Assembly: GCA_945788205.1 (NCBI GenBank)
Contig: CALZLE010000307.1
Coordinates: 1-9,988, forward strand
Direction: 5' to 3'
Source of the DNA: an uncultured Desulfuromonadales bacterium
GTDB taxonomy: Bacteria > Desulfobacterota > Desulfuromonadia > Desulfuromonadales > Geopsychrobacteraceae
Length of the DNA stretch: 9,988 nt
Shown piece after piece: positions 1-6,712 of this stretch (position 1 is the first letter of the stretch; every line of letters begins with the position of its first letter). Both the position numbers and the translations under genes were made by a program. The notes below the pieces were generated by a model. That model was not told the origin of the DNA and did not search any database. It worked only from the letters and a program-made list of their open reading frames with translations.

Positions 1-705
1 CACACCATCTCAGATGCTGGTTTAATTGGGGGCGGCAGCTATCCGCGACCGGGAGAGGTTTCTCTGGCCAATAACGGAATTCTTTTTCTCGACGAATTTC
101 CGGAATTCAAAAAAAATGTGTTGGAAATGTTGCGCCAACCACTGGAAGACGCCCAAGTCTGTATCAGTCGCGCCGCCTTGAGTCTGACCTACCCAGCAAA
201 CTTCATGCTGGTGGCGGCGATGAACCCTTGTTCTTGTTCCTTTAGCGGCGATCCAGTGCATCCCTGCACCTGTACTCCGATGATGATTCAAAGGTATCGA
301 AGCCGTCTTTCCGGACCCTTGCTCGACCGGATTGATCTGCAAATCGAAGTCCCCAGAATCACCTACCAGGAACTCTCTGGCACAACTGAACCTGAATCCT
401 CTGCAACCATCAGAGCCCGGGTTGAAGCAGCACGAAAAATTCAGCGTGAACGCCTTGCACCCTTTGGCCTGCACTCCAATTCTGCCATGGCTGCCAGGCA
501 TATCCGCAGGTTCTGTCCAGTTGATGAACAGGGGCATAAGTTGCTGGAGATGGTGACGGATCGGCTAGGGCTATCAGCAAGAAGTCACAGTCGCATTCTC
601 AAGGTGGCGCGGACTATCGCTGATCTTTCGGGCGAGGAAAACATCCGGCAACCGCATCTGGCGGAGGCGATTCAGTATCGGGGATTGGATCGAAAAGCCC
701 TTTGA
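1..705 (+). CDS. comM: ComM/YifB family Mg-chelatase-like AAA+ ATPase, C-terminal part (5' end outside window)
   Basis: The open frame runs from the first base to a TGA at 703-705, giving 234 residues of a protein usually near 500 residues, so the N-terminal Lon-like domain and Walker A are off the left edge. Visible features are the Walker B segment GILFLDEFPEF (about residues 27-37), a CxC...CxC cluster (Cys 77, 79, 89, 91) typical of this family, the sensor/arginine-finger segment RLSGPLLDRIDLQIEVP, and the helical Mg-chelatase C-terminal domain (about residue 140 to the end, with GLSARSHSRILKVARTIADL). In naturally transformable bacteria ComM is a hexameric helicase that promotes branch migration during DNA integration; in many others the YifB role is unknown. 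It is not obviously linked to the downstream genes, from which it is separated by about 470 bp. Family assignment is firm, the gene symbol less so. Confidence 0.93.
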   Translation, partial: HTISDAGLIGGGSYPRPGEVSLANNGILFLDEFPEFKKNVLEMLRQPLEDAQVCISRAALSLTYPANFMLVAAMNPCSCSFSGDPVHPCTCTPMMIQRYRSRLSGPLLDRIDLQIEVPRITYQELSGTTEPESSATIRARVEAARKIQRERLAPFGLHSNSAMAARHIRRFCPVDEQGHKLLEMVTDRLGLSARSHSRILKVARTIADLSGEENIRQPHLAEAIQYRGLDRKAL

Positions 706-1093
706 GGCCTGATGCCTTATCCTTCATGAAATTGAAGTCTCTTCAAAATTCTCCGTCAACGGTAAAACCCTAATGTTTGATGAGCAGAATCTGTGTGATT
801 TATCCTTAGGGGAAGCAAGACCGTGATCTGAACCAACTTATGAGAAAGCCTCGGCCCGCATATACAGACTGAGGCTTATTTTGTTCTGTAAATGGTGACT
901 TATTGGAAAGTTAGACCACCATACGGCAAACCCTTTTGACAGTTATTTTGCGAGCGGGCTAAAAGAGTTTATTGGATATAACGGGGGGCCGTCACAATGT
1001 CTTAGGCTTGAAAAAATCACTTCCCAATGGAAATGTCCATCTGAATCTACGGTTTTCGTTTCTAGCTATTTTGCAAGTAGCATTTTCTTGTCC
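706..1093. other. Gene-free stretch between comM and the first DUF5666 gene
   Basis: Apart from the hairpin at 846-886 nothing convincing is present. The longest start-to-stop stretches are very short and lack ribosome binding sites, for example a 15-codon frame at 726-773. No tRNA-like cloverleaf or repeat array was recognised. The stretch is AT-rich towards its right end, where the operator-like block of the next gene begins. Confidence 0.5.
846..886 (+). terminator. Possible rho-independent terminator after comM
   Basis: AAGCCTC at 846-852 pairs with GAGGCTT at 871-877, and one G-T and one G-C pair can extend the stem inward. The loop is about 14 nt and the hairpin is followed by the T-rich tract ATTTTGTTCT. 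It sits 140 bp past the comM-like stop, farther than usual, and the loop is large, so the call is moderate. Confidence 0.4.
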
Positions 1094-1143
1094 ATTAATC
1101 TTTCTTTCATCTTCTCTGCCTTAAAGTGGATTCAACTTCAGGA
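1094..1143 (+). promoter_or_regulatory. Operator/promoter block, copy 1 (11-bp tandem half-sites)
   Basis: Two adjacent 11-mers, ATTAATCTTTC (1094-1104) and TTTCATCTTCT (1105-1115), agree at 7 of 11 positions and are phased by one helical turn. This is the usual geometry of OmpR/PhoB-family response-regulator sites. The block 1095-1143 aligns without gaps to 1786-1834 upstream of the paralogous gene, with 42 of 49 bases identical and the first 21 bases perfect. A possible -10 TATCTT lies at 1149-1154. The likely binder is the response regulator encoded at 2463-3146; that link is inferred. Confidence 0.5.
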
Positions 1144-1171
1144 GATTCTATCTTTAAAAGGGAGATTCATT

Positions 1172-1708
1172 ATGAAAAAGATTATTACAATTTTGTTGGC
1201 AGCGATGATGGCAATGGTCCTTAACGGACAGGTAATTGCGAGTAATGAACCTCAAAAGGGAAAATGGAGTACGTTTCATGGTTTCGTAGAAAAAATGCCG
1301 GTTGGTCTTTATGGCACTTGGATCATAAGCGGGCGGTCTGTTCAGGTGTCTCCCCATTCAAGAGTGGAACAGAATCGCGGACTCGGGACAGTGGGGTCTT
1401 ACGCGGAAGTCCAGGGGATAGCCAGAGGGGACACTTTTCGCGCAACAACCATTCAGATAGAACCTGGGGGTAAATTTCTTGTTGTTGAGTCTCCTGATCA
1501 CAAACACGAAAATGGCAGATTCCAGGGAGTGCTCAAACATCTTCCAAAGGAAGGAATTGGATTTTGGGAAATAGACGGGCACAGTGTGTTAGTCGACAAA
1601 TTGAGTCAAATAATAGAAGCTCAACCGGCTGCTACGGGAGCACTGGTTTCAGTGGTGGGTTATTATCGTAACTATACTTTTTATGCCCGGCAGGTCGTCG
1701 TGAAATGA
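1172..1708 (+). CDS. Secreted DUF5666-type protein with two domain repeats (paralogue 1)
   Basis: The protein has 178 residues. The frame is open further upstream, but ATG 1172 is chosen because it follows an AAAAGGGAG ribosome binding site and begins a clear signal peptide (MKKIITILLAAMMAMVL, cleavage near residues 24-25). The mature part holds two copies of a beta-rich unit, about residues 34-96 and 115-177. Each has the pattern G-x-V/L...P...GxWxIxGxxVxV...VGxxxxVxG...FxAxxxxV seen in DUF5666 proteins. The second unit is more divergent, with SVLVDKLSQIIEA where the paralogue keeps an acidic T-R-I-E-E-E-Y-G segment. DUF5666 proteins are exported and often found near metal, redox or two-component genes; their biochemical role is unknown. 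This gene is a tandem paralogue of 1861-2403 and shares a near-identical upstream block, so both are probably under the same regulator. It has no catalytic motif. Confidence 0.85.
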   Translation: MKKIITILLAAMMAMVLNGQVIASNEPQKGKWSTFHGFVEKMPVGLYGTWIISGRSVQVSPHSRVEQNRGLGTVGSYAEVQGIARGDTFRATTIQIEPGGKFLVVESPDHKHENGRFQGVLKHLPKEGIGFWEIDGHSVLVDKLSQIIEAQPAATGALVSVVGYYRNYTFYARQVVVK

Positions 1709-1709
1709 C

Positions 1710-1728
1710 TCTGTCACACAGACTTTTG
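1710..1728 (+). terminator. Weak terminator-like hairpin after DUF5666 paralogue 1
   Basis: TCTGT (1710-1714) pairs with ACAGA (1718-1722) around a 3-nt loop, followed by CTTTTG. The stem is only 5 bp, so termination would be partial at best. Its place directly after the stop codon supports the two DUF5666 genes being separate transcripts. Confidence 0.3.
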
Positions 1729-1784
1729 TCCTCCATATGGCAAGTCTCGTGTTTTCAGGGTTCATAACGTACATTTTTTTGGCC

Positions 1785-1834
1785 TTTAATCTTTCTTTCA
1801 TCTTCTTTGATTTAAACTGGGCTCAACATCAGGA
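1785..1834 (+). promoter_or_regulatory. Operator/promoter block, copy 2 (11-bp tandem half-sites)
   Basis: TTTAATCTTTC (1785-1795) is followed directly by TTTCATCTTCT (1796-1806) and then a TTTAAA run. The block is the counterpart of 1094-1143, with the same distance to the start codon within 2 bp (half-site end to ATG: 56 versus 54 bp). Because it precedes the gene upstream of the response regulator and kinase with no strong terminator between, it may also give the two-component pair autoregulation. This is inferred from position. Confidence 0.5.
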
Positions 1835-1860
1835 AACATAACCAGACAGGAGATTATATT

Positions 1861-2403
1861 ATGAAGAAGTTAACGATTATTTTATTAACAGGAATTCTGA
1901 TTTTAACAGGACAACAGATGGTTAAAGCGAGTGATGATCATGTGGATGGATATCGCAGCAAATTTTATGGCACTGTTGAAAAAATGCCCGCCGATTTTAC
2001 CGGGACCTGGATTATTAATGGTCGATCCGTGGAGGTGAGCCCGCGAACAAAAATTGAGCAGGAATATGGCCGGGCGATGGTCGGATCTTATGTCGAGATT
2101 AAAGGGCGTAACGATGGGCAGATTTTTCACGCCTATGAGTTGGAGGTTAAGCGAGGCGGGGAGAGCAACGGTGACCATTCTTACTCTCACGATTCAGACA
2201 AGAATGAGTTTTATGGCACCATCACATCAAGACCCCAGGGCAATCTGGGGACCTGGGTGATTGATGGGCGTGAAATTTTTGTCGATGAGCGCACGCGTAT
2301 CGAAGAAGAATATGGCCGCGCTGAGGTAGGTAGAAAGGTTGAAGTCAAAGGGCACTATCAGCAACAAACCTTCGTTGCCAGGAAGCTGGAGGTAAAGAGA
2401 TAA
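1861..2403 (+). CDS. Secreted DUF5666-type protein with two domain repeats (paralogue 2)
   Basis: The protein has 180 residues, starting at ATG 1861 after CAGGAG, with a signal peptide (MKKLTIILLTGILILTG, likely cleaved near the VKA-S junction at residues 23-24). Two DUF5666 units lie at about residues 35-98 and 116-179. They closely match each other: FYGTVEKMP.../FYGTITSRP..., GTWIINGRSVEV/GTWVIDGREIFV, TKIEQEYGRAMVG/TRIEEEYGRAEVG, and ELEVKR/KLEVKR. A short His/Asp/Ser-rich linker (about 101-115) separates them. It retains the family consensus better than its neighbour at 1172-1708. The stop is 59 bp before the response regulator start without a visible terminator, so it may be the first gene of an operon with the two-component system. 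The product might be a periplasmic sensor partner or output of that system, but no activity can be read from the sequence. Confidence 0.87.
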   Translation: MKKLTIILLTGILILTGQQMVKASDDHVDGYRSKFYGTVEKMPADFTGTWIINGRSVEVSPRTKIEQEYGRAMVGSYVEIKGRNDGQIFHAYELEVKRGGESNGDHSYSHDSDKNEFYGTITSRPQGNLGTWVIDGREIFVDERTRIEEEYGRAEVGRKVEVKGHYQQQTFVARKLEVKR

Positions 2404-2462
2404 GTTGGTCGTTAATATGTGATTCGTGAGAATGAGCTGGCAACAGCAATACGGAGTAAGCG

Positions 2463-3146
2463 ATGAGACTTCTGCTGGTCGAAGATGAAAAGCCATTGGC
2501 CAAAGTGTTGAAAAAAGGCCTGGAGGAACAGGGCTTTACCGTTGAACTCTCCTTTGACGGTGAAGATGGGCTTTTCCTCGCTCAAAATTACGCTTTCGAC
2601 GTCATCCTTCTGGATATTATGTTGCCAAACATCAATGGTTTGGAATTGCTTCAAACCTTGCGCAAAAGCGGGGTCGAAACACCGGTGCTGATGGTGACTG
2701 CCAAAAGGGAAATGCACGACAAAGTAACGGGTCTGGAAAGCGGAGCGGATGACTACATCAGTAAGCCCTTCGACTTTCCAGAAGTTGTTGCCCGAATCCG
2801 TTCGGCGATTCGGCGCAGCAAAGGCAAGCCCATGCCGGTAGTTGAAATAGCGGATCTGGCCATTGACACGAATACGCGTGTCGCCATGCGTGCGGGGCAG
2901 GCCCTTGGCTTGAGCAGCAAAGAATACGACTATCTTGAATATCTGGCGTTAAACCATCAACGCGTGGTGAGTCGGAATGAACTTCTGGATCATCTTTACA
3001 GCGCCAGTTACGACTTCGACAGCAACATCATCGACGTCTATATCAGTAATTTACGTCGCAAGGTCGATCGTGGCTTTGACCGCAAATTGATCCATACCCT
3101 CAGAGGGGCCGGATATCGTCTCGCAAATCTAGGTGAAAAGGCATGA
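2463..3146 (+). CDS. OmpR/PhoB-family response regulator
   Basis: The protein has 227 residues, starting at ATG 2463 with GGAG 6 bp upstream. The N-terminal receiver domain (about 1-115) has acidic residues E7-D8, the phosphoacceptor D51 in DVILLDIMLP, T79 in VLMVTA and K101 in DYISKPFDF, so all the phosphorelay residues are present. The C-terminal winged-helix DNA-binding domain (about 125-222) includes LGLSSKEYDYLEYLALNHQRVVS and the wing segment LIHTLRGAGYRL. It resembles the QseB/PmrA branch most, but that is not certain. The last four bases overlap the kinase start as ATGA, which indicates translational coupling. Likely targets are the three 11-bp tandem repeat sites at 1094-1115, 1785-1806 and 8312-8333. 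Confidence 0.95.
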   Translation: MRLLLVEDEKPLAKVLKKGLEEQGFTVELSFDGEDGLFLAQNYAFDVILLDIMLPNINGLELLQTLRKSGVETPVLMVTAKREMHDKVTGLESGADDYISKPFDFPEVVARIRSAIRRSKGKPMPVVEIADLAIDTNTRVAMRAGQALGLSSKEYDYLEYLALNHQRVVSRNELLDHLYSASYDFDSNIIDVYISNLRRKVDRGFDRKLIHTLRGAGYRLANLGEKA

Positions 3147-4540
3147 TGGGCCCAAAATCCATATCTGTCCGCCTGTTTTACTGGCTACTCGGTGGCGGCA
3201 TATTCGCATTACTGGTCGGTGGCGGCGGGCTCTTCCTGGAAGTAAAGGCTATTATTTACGACTCTCTAGACCACACACTGCAGTCAGAGTTGGAAATTTT
3301 CACCGGCCTTCTCCATGTCGAGGATGGCGACTTGGAGTTTGAATATGCCGAGACTGTGCACGGCGACTATATTGTTCCCCGCTCTGGCCATTATTTTCAA
3401 GTTTATATTGATGAAATGATCATTGCCGATTCTGTTTCTTTGGCCGGAGAAGAGTTAGCTCTTTCGCCAGAGCAGCTCATTGCCGAAGACCAGGCGCTGC
3501 AAATCAAGACATACCGGGGCACTGGCCCCGCCGGCGAGCCGATACGATTGATGGAACGCTCTTTAGTCTTTGCCGAACATCCGGCACGGGTGATTGTTGG
3601 CCAGAGTGTTTTTGAGAGTGATCAGATGCTCCGTAGATTAAGGAATTTCATGTTGCTCAGTGGAATTCCTGGAATATTATTGATTGCTACGCTTGGCCAG
3701 TTTATCAGCCGGAAATCGTTACAACCGCTGCGAGAGTTTTCCAGCCAGATAGATGCGATTGGTGAGAAAAATATCGAAACTCGCTTGTCCGCGGAAAAAC
3801 AATATAAAGAAATAGGTCTTCTTGCGACGGCCTTCAATGCCATGCTTGAGCGGCTGAAGCGCTCACTGCAAAGCCGGGAAGAACTGTTGTCCGAAGTCTC
3901 GCATGAACTCAAAACCCCGGTGGCAGTGATTCGTAGCCACTGTGATATTTACCTGCAAAAAGAGCGTCCACCTGCAGAATATATCGAGGCACTTGAAGTT
4001 ATTCGGGAAAGTGCCGATGCATTGGGAACTAAAATCCGGCGCTTGCTGGCTATTGCCCAGACCGAAGCAGAATTGATGAATGCCTCCAGTCTAGAGGAGG
4101 TTGACCTGGCCAACTGCCTTCGTCGGGCTCGGGTTACTGTTGAACCGTTAACCAGAGAACCTCAAATCGAGATAGCAGAAACTTTTGAGCCAGGTTTGCA
4201 GGTTCGTGGAAATCCAGAACGGTTAATAGAGGCTTTTGCCAATCTTCTTGAGAATGCAATCAAATACAATCGTCCAAAGGGTGCCGTTCTCATTGCATCA
4301 AGCCGCCAAGACAACCTGGCCTTGATTTCCATTGAAGACACTGGTTGCGGTATCGACCTGCAGGACATTGAAAAAATCTTTGATCGCTTCTACCGGGGGC
4401 AAGGAGGTAACCGGACTGATGGTAGCGGCCTTGGATTAGGTTTGGTCAAAACTATAATCGATGCACACAAGGGTCACATAGAGGTCAGCAATCGCCCCGA
4501 AGGTGGGAGTTGTTTCAGCATAACCTTGCCGCTTAGTTGA
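3143..4540 (+). CDS. Membrane sensor histidine kinase
   Basis: The protein has 465 residues. The first membrane segment is about residues 13-33, a periplasmic sensor region of about 130 residues (34-165) follows, then the second membrane segment (about 167-187). Next come HAMP (about 188-240), a HisKA domain with the phosphoacceptor H254 in SEVSHELKTP, and an HATPase domain. The ATPase has an N box around N371 (NLLENAIKYN), G1 DTGCGI at 399-404, F box FDRFYRG at 413-419 and G2 GSGLGLGLVK at 427-436. All catalytic motifs are intact. The periplasmic domain contains no motif I recognise, so the signal is unknown; the neighbouring secreted DUF5666 proteins make an envelope cue plausible. It overlaps the response regulator by 4 bp and is almost certainly its partner. 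Confidence 0.95.
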   Translation: MMGPKSISVRLFYWLLGGGIFALLVGGGGLFLEVKAIIYDSLDHTLQSELEIFTGLLHVEDGDLEFEYAETVHGDYIVPRSGHYFQVYIDEMIIADSVSLAGEELALSPEQLIAEDQALQIKTYRGTGPAGEPIRLMERSLVFAEHPARVIVGQSVFESDQMLRRLRNFMLLSGIPGILLIATLGQFISRKSLQPLREFSSQIDAIGEKNIETRLSAEKQYKEIGLLATAFNAMLERLKRSLQSREELLSEVSHELKTPVAVIRSHCDIYLQKERPPAEYIEALEVIRESADALGTKIRRLLAIAQTEAELMNASSLEEVDLANCLRRARVTVEPLTREPQIEIAETFEPGLQVRGNPERLIEAFANLLENAIKYNRPKGAVLIASSRQDNLALISIEDTGCGIDLQDIEKIFDRFYRGQGGNRTDGSGLGLGLVKTIIDAHKGHIEVSNRPEGGSCFSITLPLS

Positions 4541-4542
4541 CG

Positions 4543-4593
4543 AAAAAAGGGTGCCCTTACGGACGAACACTGGTCCGTAGCTAGTTCAGCACC
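4543..4593 (-). terminator. Hairpin with T tract, likely terminator of the minus-strand redox operon
   Basis: A perfect 7-bp stem pairs 4558-4564 (TACGGAC) with 4573-4579 (GTCCGTA). An outer stem GGTGC (4550-4554) with GCACC (4589-4593) brackets it. Read on the minus strand the structure ends in CCC followed by six T (4548 down to 4543), as expected for a terminator facing leftward. It lies about 195 bp beyond the CcdA-like stop and just past the end of the kinase gene, so it separates the convergent units. No T tract follows it on the plus strand. Confidence 0.42.
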
Positions 4594-4787
4594 AAAACCT
4601 CGACCAAATCAAAGAGTCTTTAATGTTGTCCTGGATTGATTTGTTGGTCAGGATGTCGAATAGATTGGGCATTACTGGGCTGGAAGTCGCCTTTTTCAGG
4701 AACGACTAATTGACTACCAGATGCCGTCACCTTTCTCTTATGAGAGATTATAAGTATTTGAGTTTTTTTCTGACTTTTTATGATGCA

Positions 4788-5474
4788 TTAAAATATCTGC
4801 CAAAGAAACCAGGCTCCTGCTAGTGAAATAATTCCGCCGCTGAGTTTTCTGCTCCAACTTGACAGATTGACCACCCCGCGATTTTTGGCGAAGGCTTCAA
4901 CAAAACCGGTAAACGTCCCGGCAAAGAGCATCAGCAGGCAATGTCCGATGGCGTAACAGAAGAGCAGGGCGATGCCGTAAAGCACTTGTCCTTTACCGGC
5001 GACCAGAGTCAGCAGCACAACCATCACCGGGGTCGCGCAAGGGGAGGAGACGAGTCCGAAGAAAAGTCCAAGCAAAAAGGCCCCGACGAGTCCACCCCGG
5101 CGTGGTTTGAATTCGCGCTTGATCGGCAGTCGGATTTCATAGAACCCCATCATCTGCCCCCCCATCAGTAGAGCCAGTATGCCAGCAAATGCATACCAGC
5201 CAACCCCAACCACCCCGAAGATGGTACCGAACAGTCCAGCTGCGGCACCAAAGGCGGTAAAGGTCAGCGACAGCCCGAGGATGAACATCAGCGAGTAGCG
5301 AAAGGCCTTTAAACGGTCGCCGTCGCTGTAACCGCCGACAAAACCAACTACCAGCGGGATGGTCGACAACACACAAGGGGCAGCCGAAGAGACCACCCCT
5401 GCCAGAAAGACAGCACCAAAAGCGAGTAACGGATAATTGGCAACAATCTGTTCGATATTGTCGATGAAGGTCAC
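4788..5474 (-). CDS. CcdA/DsbD-type thiol-disulfide transmembrane electron carrier
   Basis: The protein has 228 residues and mostly hydrophobic segments consistent with six membrane helices. The two signature cysteines are C34 in SSAAPCVLS and C146 in SSPCATP, the pair that accepts electrons from cytoplasmic thioredoxin in CcdA and in the DsbD membrane domain. Two further cysteines (C173, C179) lie in helix 5. The start is a GTG at 5472-5474 that overlaps the TGA of the thioredoxin gene (GTGA), so translation is coupled and the two products probably act together. There is no fused thioredoxin domain as in full DsbD; the secreted protein from 5471-5854 would supply that part. Cytochrome c maturation is the classical CcdA role, but no heme lyase genes are nearby, so a dedicated relay is possible. 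Confidence 0.9.
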   Translation of the reverse strand: MTFIDNIEQIVANYPLLAFGAVFLAGVVSSAAPCVLSTIPLVVGFVGGYSDGDRLKAFRYSLMFILGLSLTFTAFGAAAGLFGTIFGVVGVGWYAFAGILALLMGGQMMGFYEIRLPIKREFKPRRGGLVGAFLLGLFFGLVSSPCATPVMVVLLTLVAGKGQVLYGIALLFCYAIGHCLLMLFAGTFTGFVEAFAKNRGVVNLSSWSRKLSGGIISLAGAWFLWQIF

Positions 5475-5854
5475 TTCAGCCCTGCCGCTTTGAGGCCAGC
5501 GAGGATTCCAGCCTGATCCAGATAGCCGGTATGACGCTGCACTTCTCTGCCACCGGAATCGATGAAGACCTGCGCAGGCAGCATGCGGATGTTGAATTTT
5601 CTGGCCAGCGTCTGGTCGGCGCGCACGTCGATGAACAGGATATTGGCCTGATTCTGGTACTCATCAGCGACTGCTGCCAGATAGGGGGCCATCTTTTTGC
5701 ATACGCCGCAGGTGAGCAGGCCAAAATCGATGAGAGTCGGTTTGCCGGACGCCAGCGCCTGATCGATCGCAGCAGGCGTGGCGGGCGCCAGTTCGGCATA
5801 AACACTGCTGGAAAGCAGCATCAGCAGGGCAAAAAAAGTCATGCAAGATTTCAT
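5471..5854 (-). CDS. Secreted thioredoxin-fold protein with CGVC active site
   Basis: The protein has 127 residues. ATG 5854 follows AAAGGAAC, and residues 1-20 form a signal peptide ending VYA|EL. The thioredoxin fold shows LIDFGLLTCGVCKK with the redox pair C49 and C52, and the conserved cis-proline at P93 in IRMLPAQVFID. The dipeptide between the cysteines is Gly-Val instead of the Gly-Pro of thioredoxin, which normally shifts redox potential. The product should act in the periplasm, exchanging electrons with the membrane carrier encoded by the overlapping downstream gene. It could reduce periplasmic disulfides or, in other families of this shape, serve peroxide or metal detoxification. 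The client is not identifiable here. Confidence 0.9.
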   Translation of the reverse strand: MKSCMTFFALLMLLSSSVYAELAPATPAAIDQALASGKPTLIDFGLLTCGVCKKMAPYLAAVADEYQNQANILFIDVRADQTLARKFNIRMLPAQVFIDSGGREVQRHTGYLDQAGILAGLKAAGLK

Positions 5855-5901
5855 TGGTTGTTCCTTTCGGATGCAGGGTGTCGGATAAAAAAGGAGCTTT
5901 T

Positions 5902-6129
5902 CTATAGCATCCGCTGGATTTCATCGGCTGACAGCAGCTTGCCGGAGACCTTGAGTTCTCCATCGATCACCAGCGCGGGAGGGCTCAAAACGCCATGTTC
6001 CAACAACGCCGCGACTCCTTCAACCTTGATCACCTCGCCGCCCTTGCCACACGCGGCAAGGGCGGTCTGTGCGTTTTCGTAGAGGGTCTGGCATTTGCGG
6101 CAGCCGGTGCTTAATACTTCAATTTTCAT
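5902..6129 (-). CDS. Small redox-active disulfide protein (thioredoxin-like, CRKC)
   Basis: The protein has 75 residues with no signal peptide, so it should be cytoplasmic. STGCRKCQTLYENA carries the CxxC pair C10/C13 at the start of the first helix, and LSPPALVIDG holds the cis-proline next to the active site. Length and pattern match the redox-active disulfide protein 2 family (MTH895-like). A third cysteine, C27, is not part of the family motif. ATG 6129 has AAAGGG about 9 bp upstream. Position between the sigma/anti-sigma pair and the CcdA relay suggests it donates electrons to the membrane carrier or senses the same stress; that is inferred. Confidence 0.88.
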   Translation of the reverse strand: MKIEVLSTGCRKCQTLYENAQTALAACGKGGEVIKVEGVAALLEHGVLSPPALVIDGELKVSGKLLSADEIQRML

Positions 6130-6175
6130 CAGATTGGCCCTTTTATGTTCGTCTCATGTGGTTTGTATTTTGGTG

Positions 6176-6712
6176 TCAATTGGCGAGCTGACGCAGCCGG
6201 ATAACCGCCGCAAAGGTCAGGATATTCCCCAGCAACGCGCCAAGGACCCAGACCAGGGAGATGATGACAAAAGCCTCGCTACCTAGAACCACCAAACCGA
6301 GATAGCTCAACAGGCTGTAAACCGTAAAGTAGAGATATTTCTGTCGGCCAAGGGTGCGGATCTCGGCATGTTTCAAAACCAGCCCCCCTAGTCCGGCGCC
6401 GAAACTGACAAAAATCAGCCCGCACAGCAGATAGAAAACCAGCGGGGTCGTTGCCGCGTGCAAAGTGTGCAGAAATTCATTGTGCTGGCCGAACCCCAGG
6501 CCAAACTGCGGGCAGATCGTCAGAGTCAAAAGACCCGCGGTCACTTCGACCAGGGTCAACCTGGCCCAGATTTTCCACCGGGCGGGACACAGGTCACGCG
6601 CCACCCGTTTTAAAATCACATCATCCAGCGCCGGGGTTGGCGCCAGCGGCTCGGCGGCGATAAATTCGGCAAACTCCTGCTCCAGTTGTTGTTCGTCCTT
6701 AGTTTTTGTCAC
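6176..6712 (-). CDS. Probable membrane anti-sigma factor partner of the ECF sigma factor
   Basis: The protein has 178 residues. The start is GTG at 6710-6712, inside the end of the sigma gene (14-bp overlap), the usual arrangement for a sigma/anti-sigma pair. Residues 1-50 are a charged cytoplasmic segment with an amphipathic helix (DDVILKRVARDL), followed by four predicted membrane segments (about 52-68, 88-113, 126-145, 147-171). The zinc anti-sigma motif HxxxCxxC is absent. Instead CPQFG with C67, then H77, H82 and H85 in GQHNEFLHTLH, and C97 cluster around the first external loop and helix 2, and could bind metal or sense thiol state. No similarity to a named anti-sigma family can be proved by eye; the call rests on overlap, topology and context. 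Confidence 0.72.
   Translation of the reverse strand: MTKTKDEQQLEQEFAEFIAAEPLAPTPALDDVILKRVARDLCPARWKIWARLTLVEVTAGLLTLTICPQFGLGFGQHNEFLHTLHAATTPLVFYLLCGLIFVSFGAGLGGLVLKHAEIRTLGRQKYLYFTVYSLLSYLGLVVLGSEAFVIISLVWVLGALLGNILTFAAVIRLRQLAN

Noticed and set aside
1088..1171. Upstream extension of the first DUF5666 gene to a GTG/TTG-type start
   Set aside because: ATG 1172 has a good ribosome binding site and starts a typical signal peptide, while the extension would translate the operator-like block shared with the paralogue.
1095..1834. The repeated upstream blocks as a CRISPR or direct-repeat array
   Set aside because: There are only two copies, 691 bp apart, each at the same distance before a paralogous gene; promoter duplication explains them.
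4734..4769. TCTCT/AGAGA hairpin followed by a T run, as a plus-strand terminator
   Set aside because: The stem is 5 bp, AT-rich and 15 bp away from the T run, so it is not a credible intrinsic terminator.
5531..6082. 183-codon plus-strand open frame
   Set aside because: It runs antisense through the thioredoxin and small redox genes, whose CxxC and cis-proline motifs identify the coding strand.
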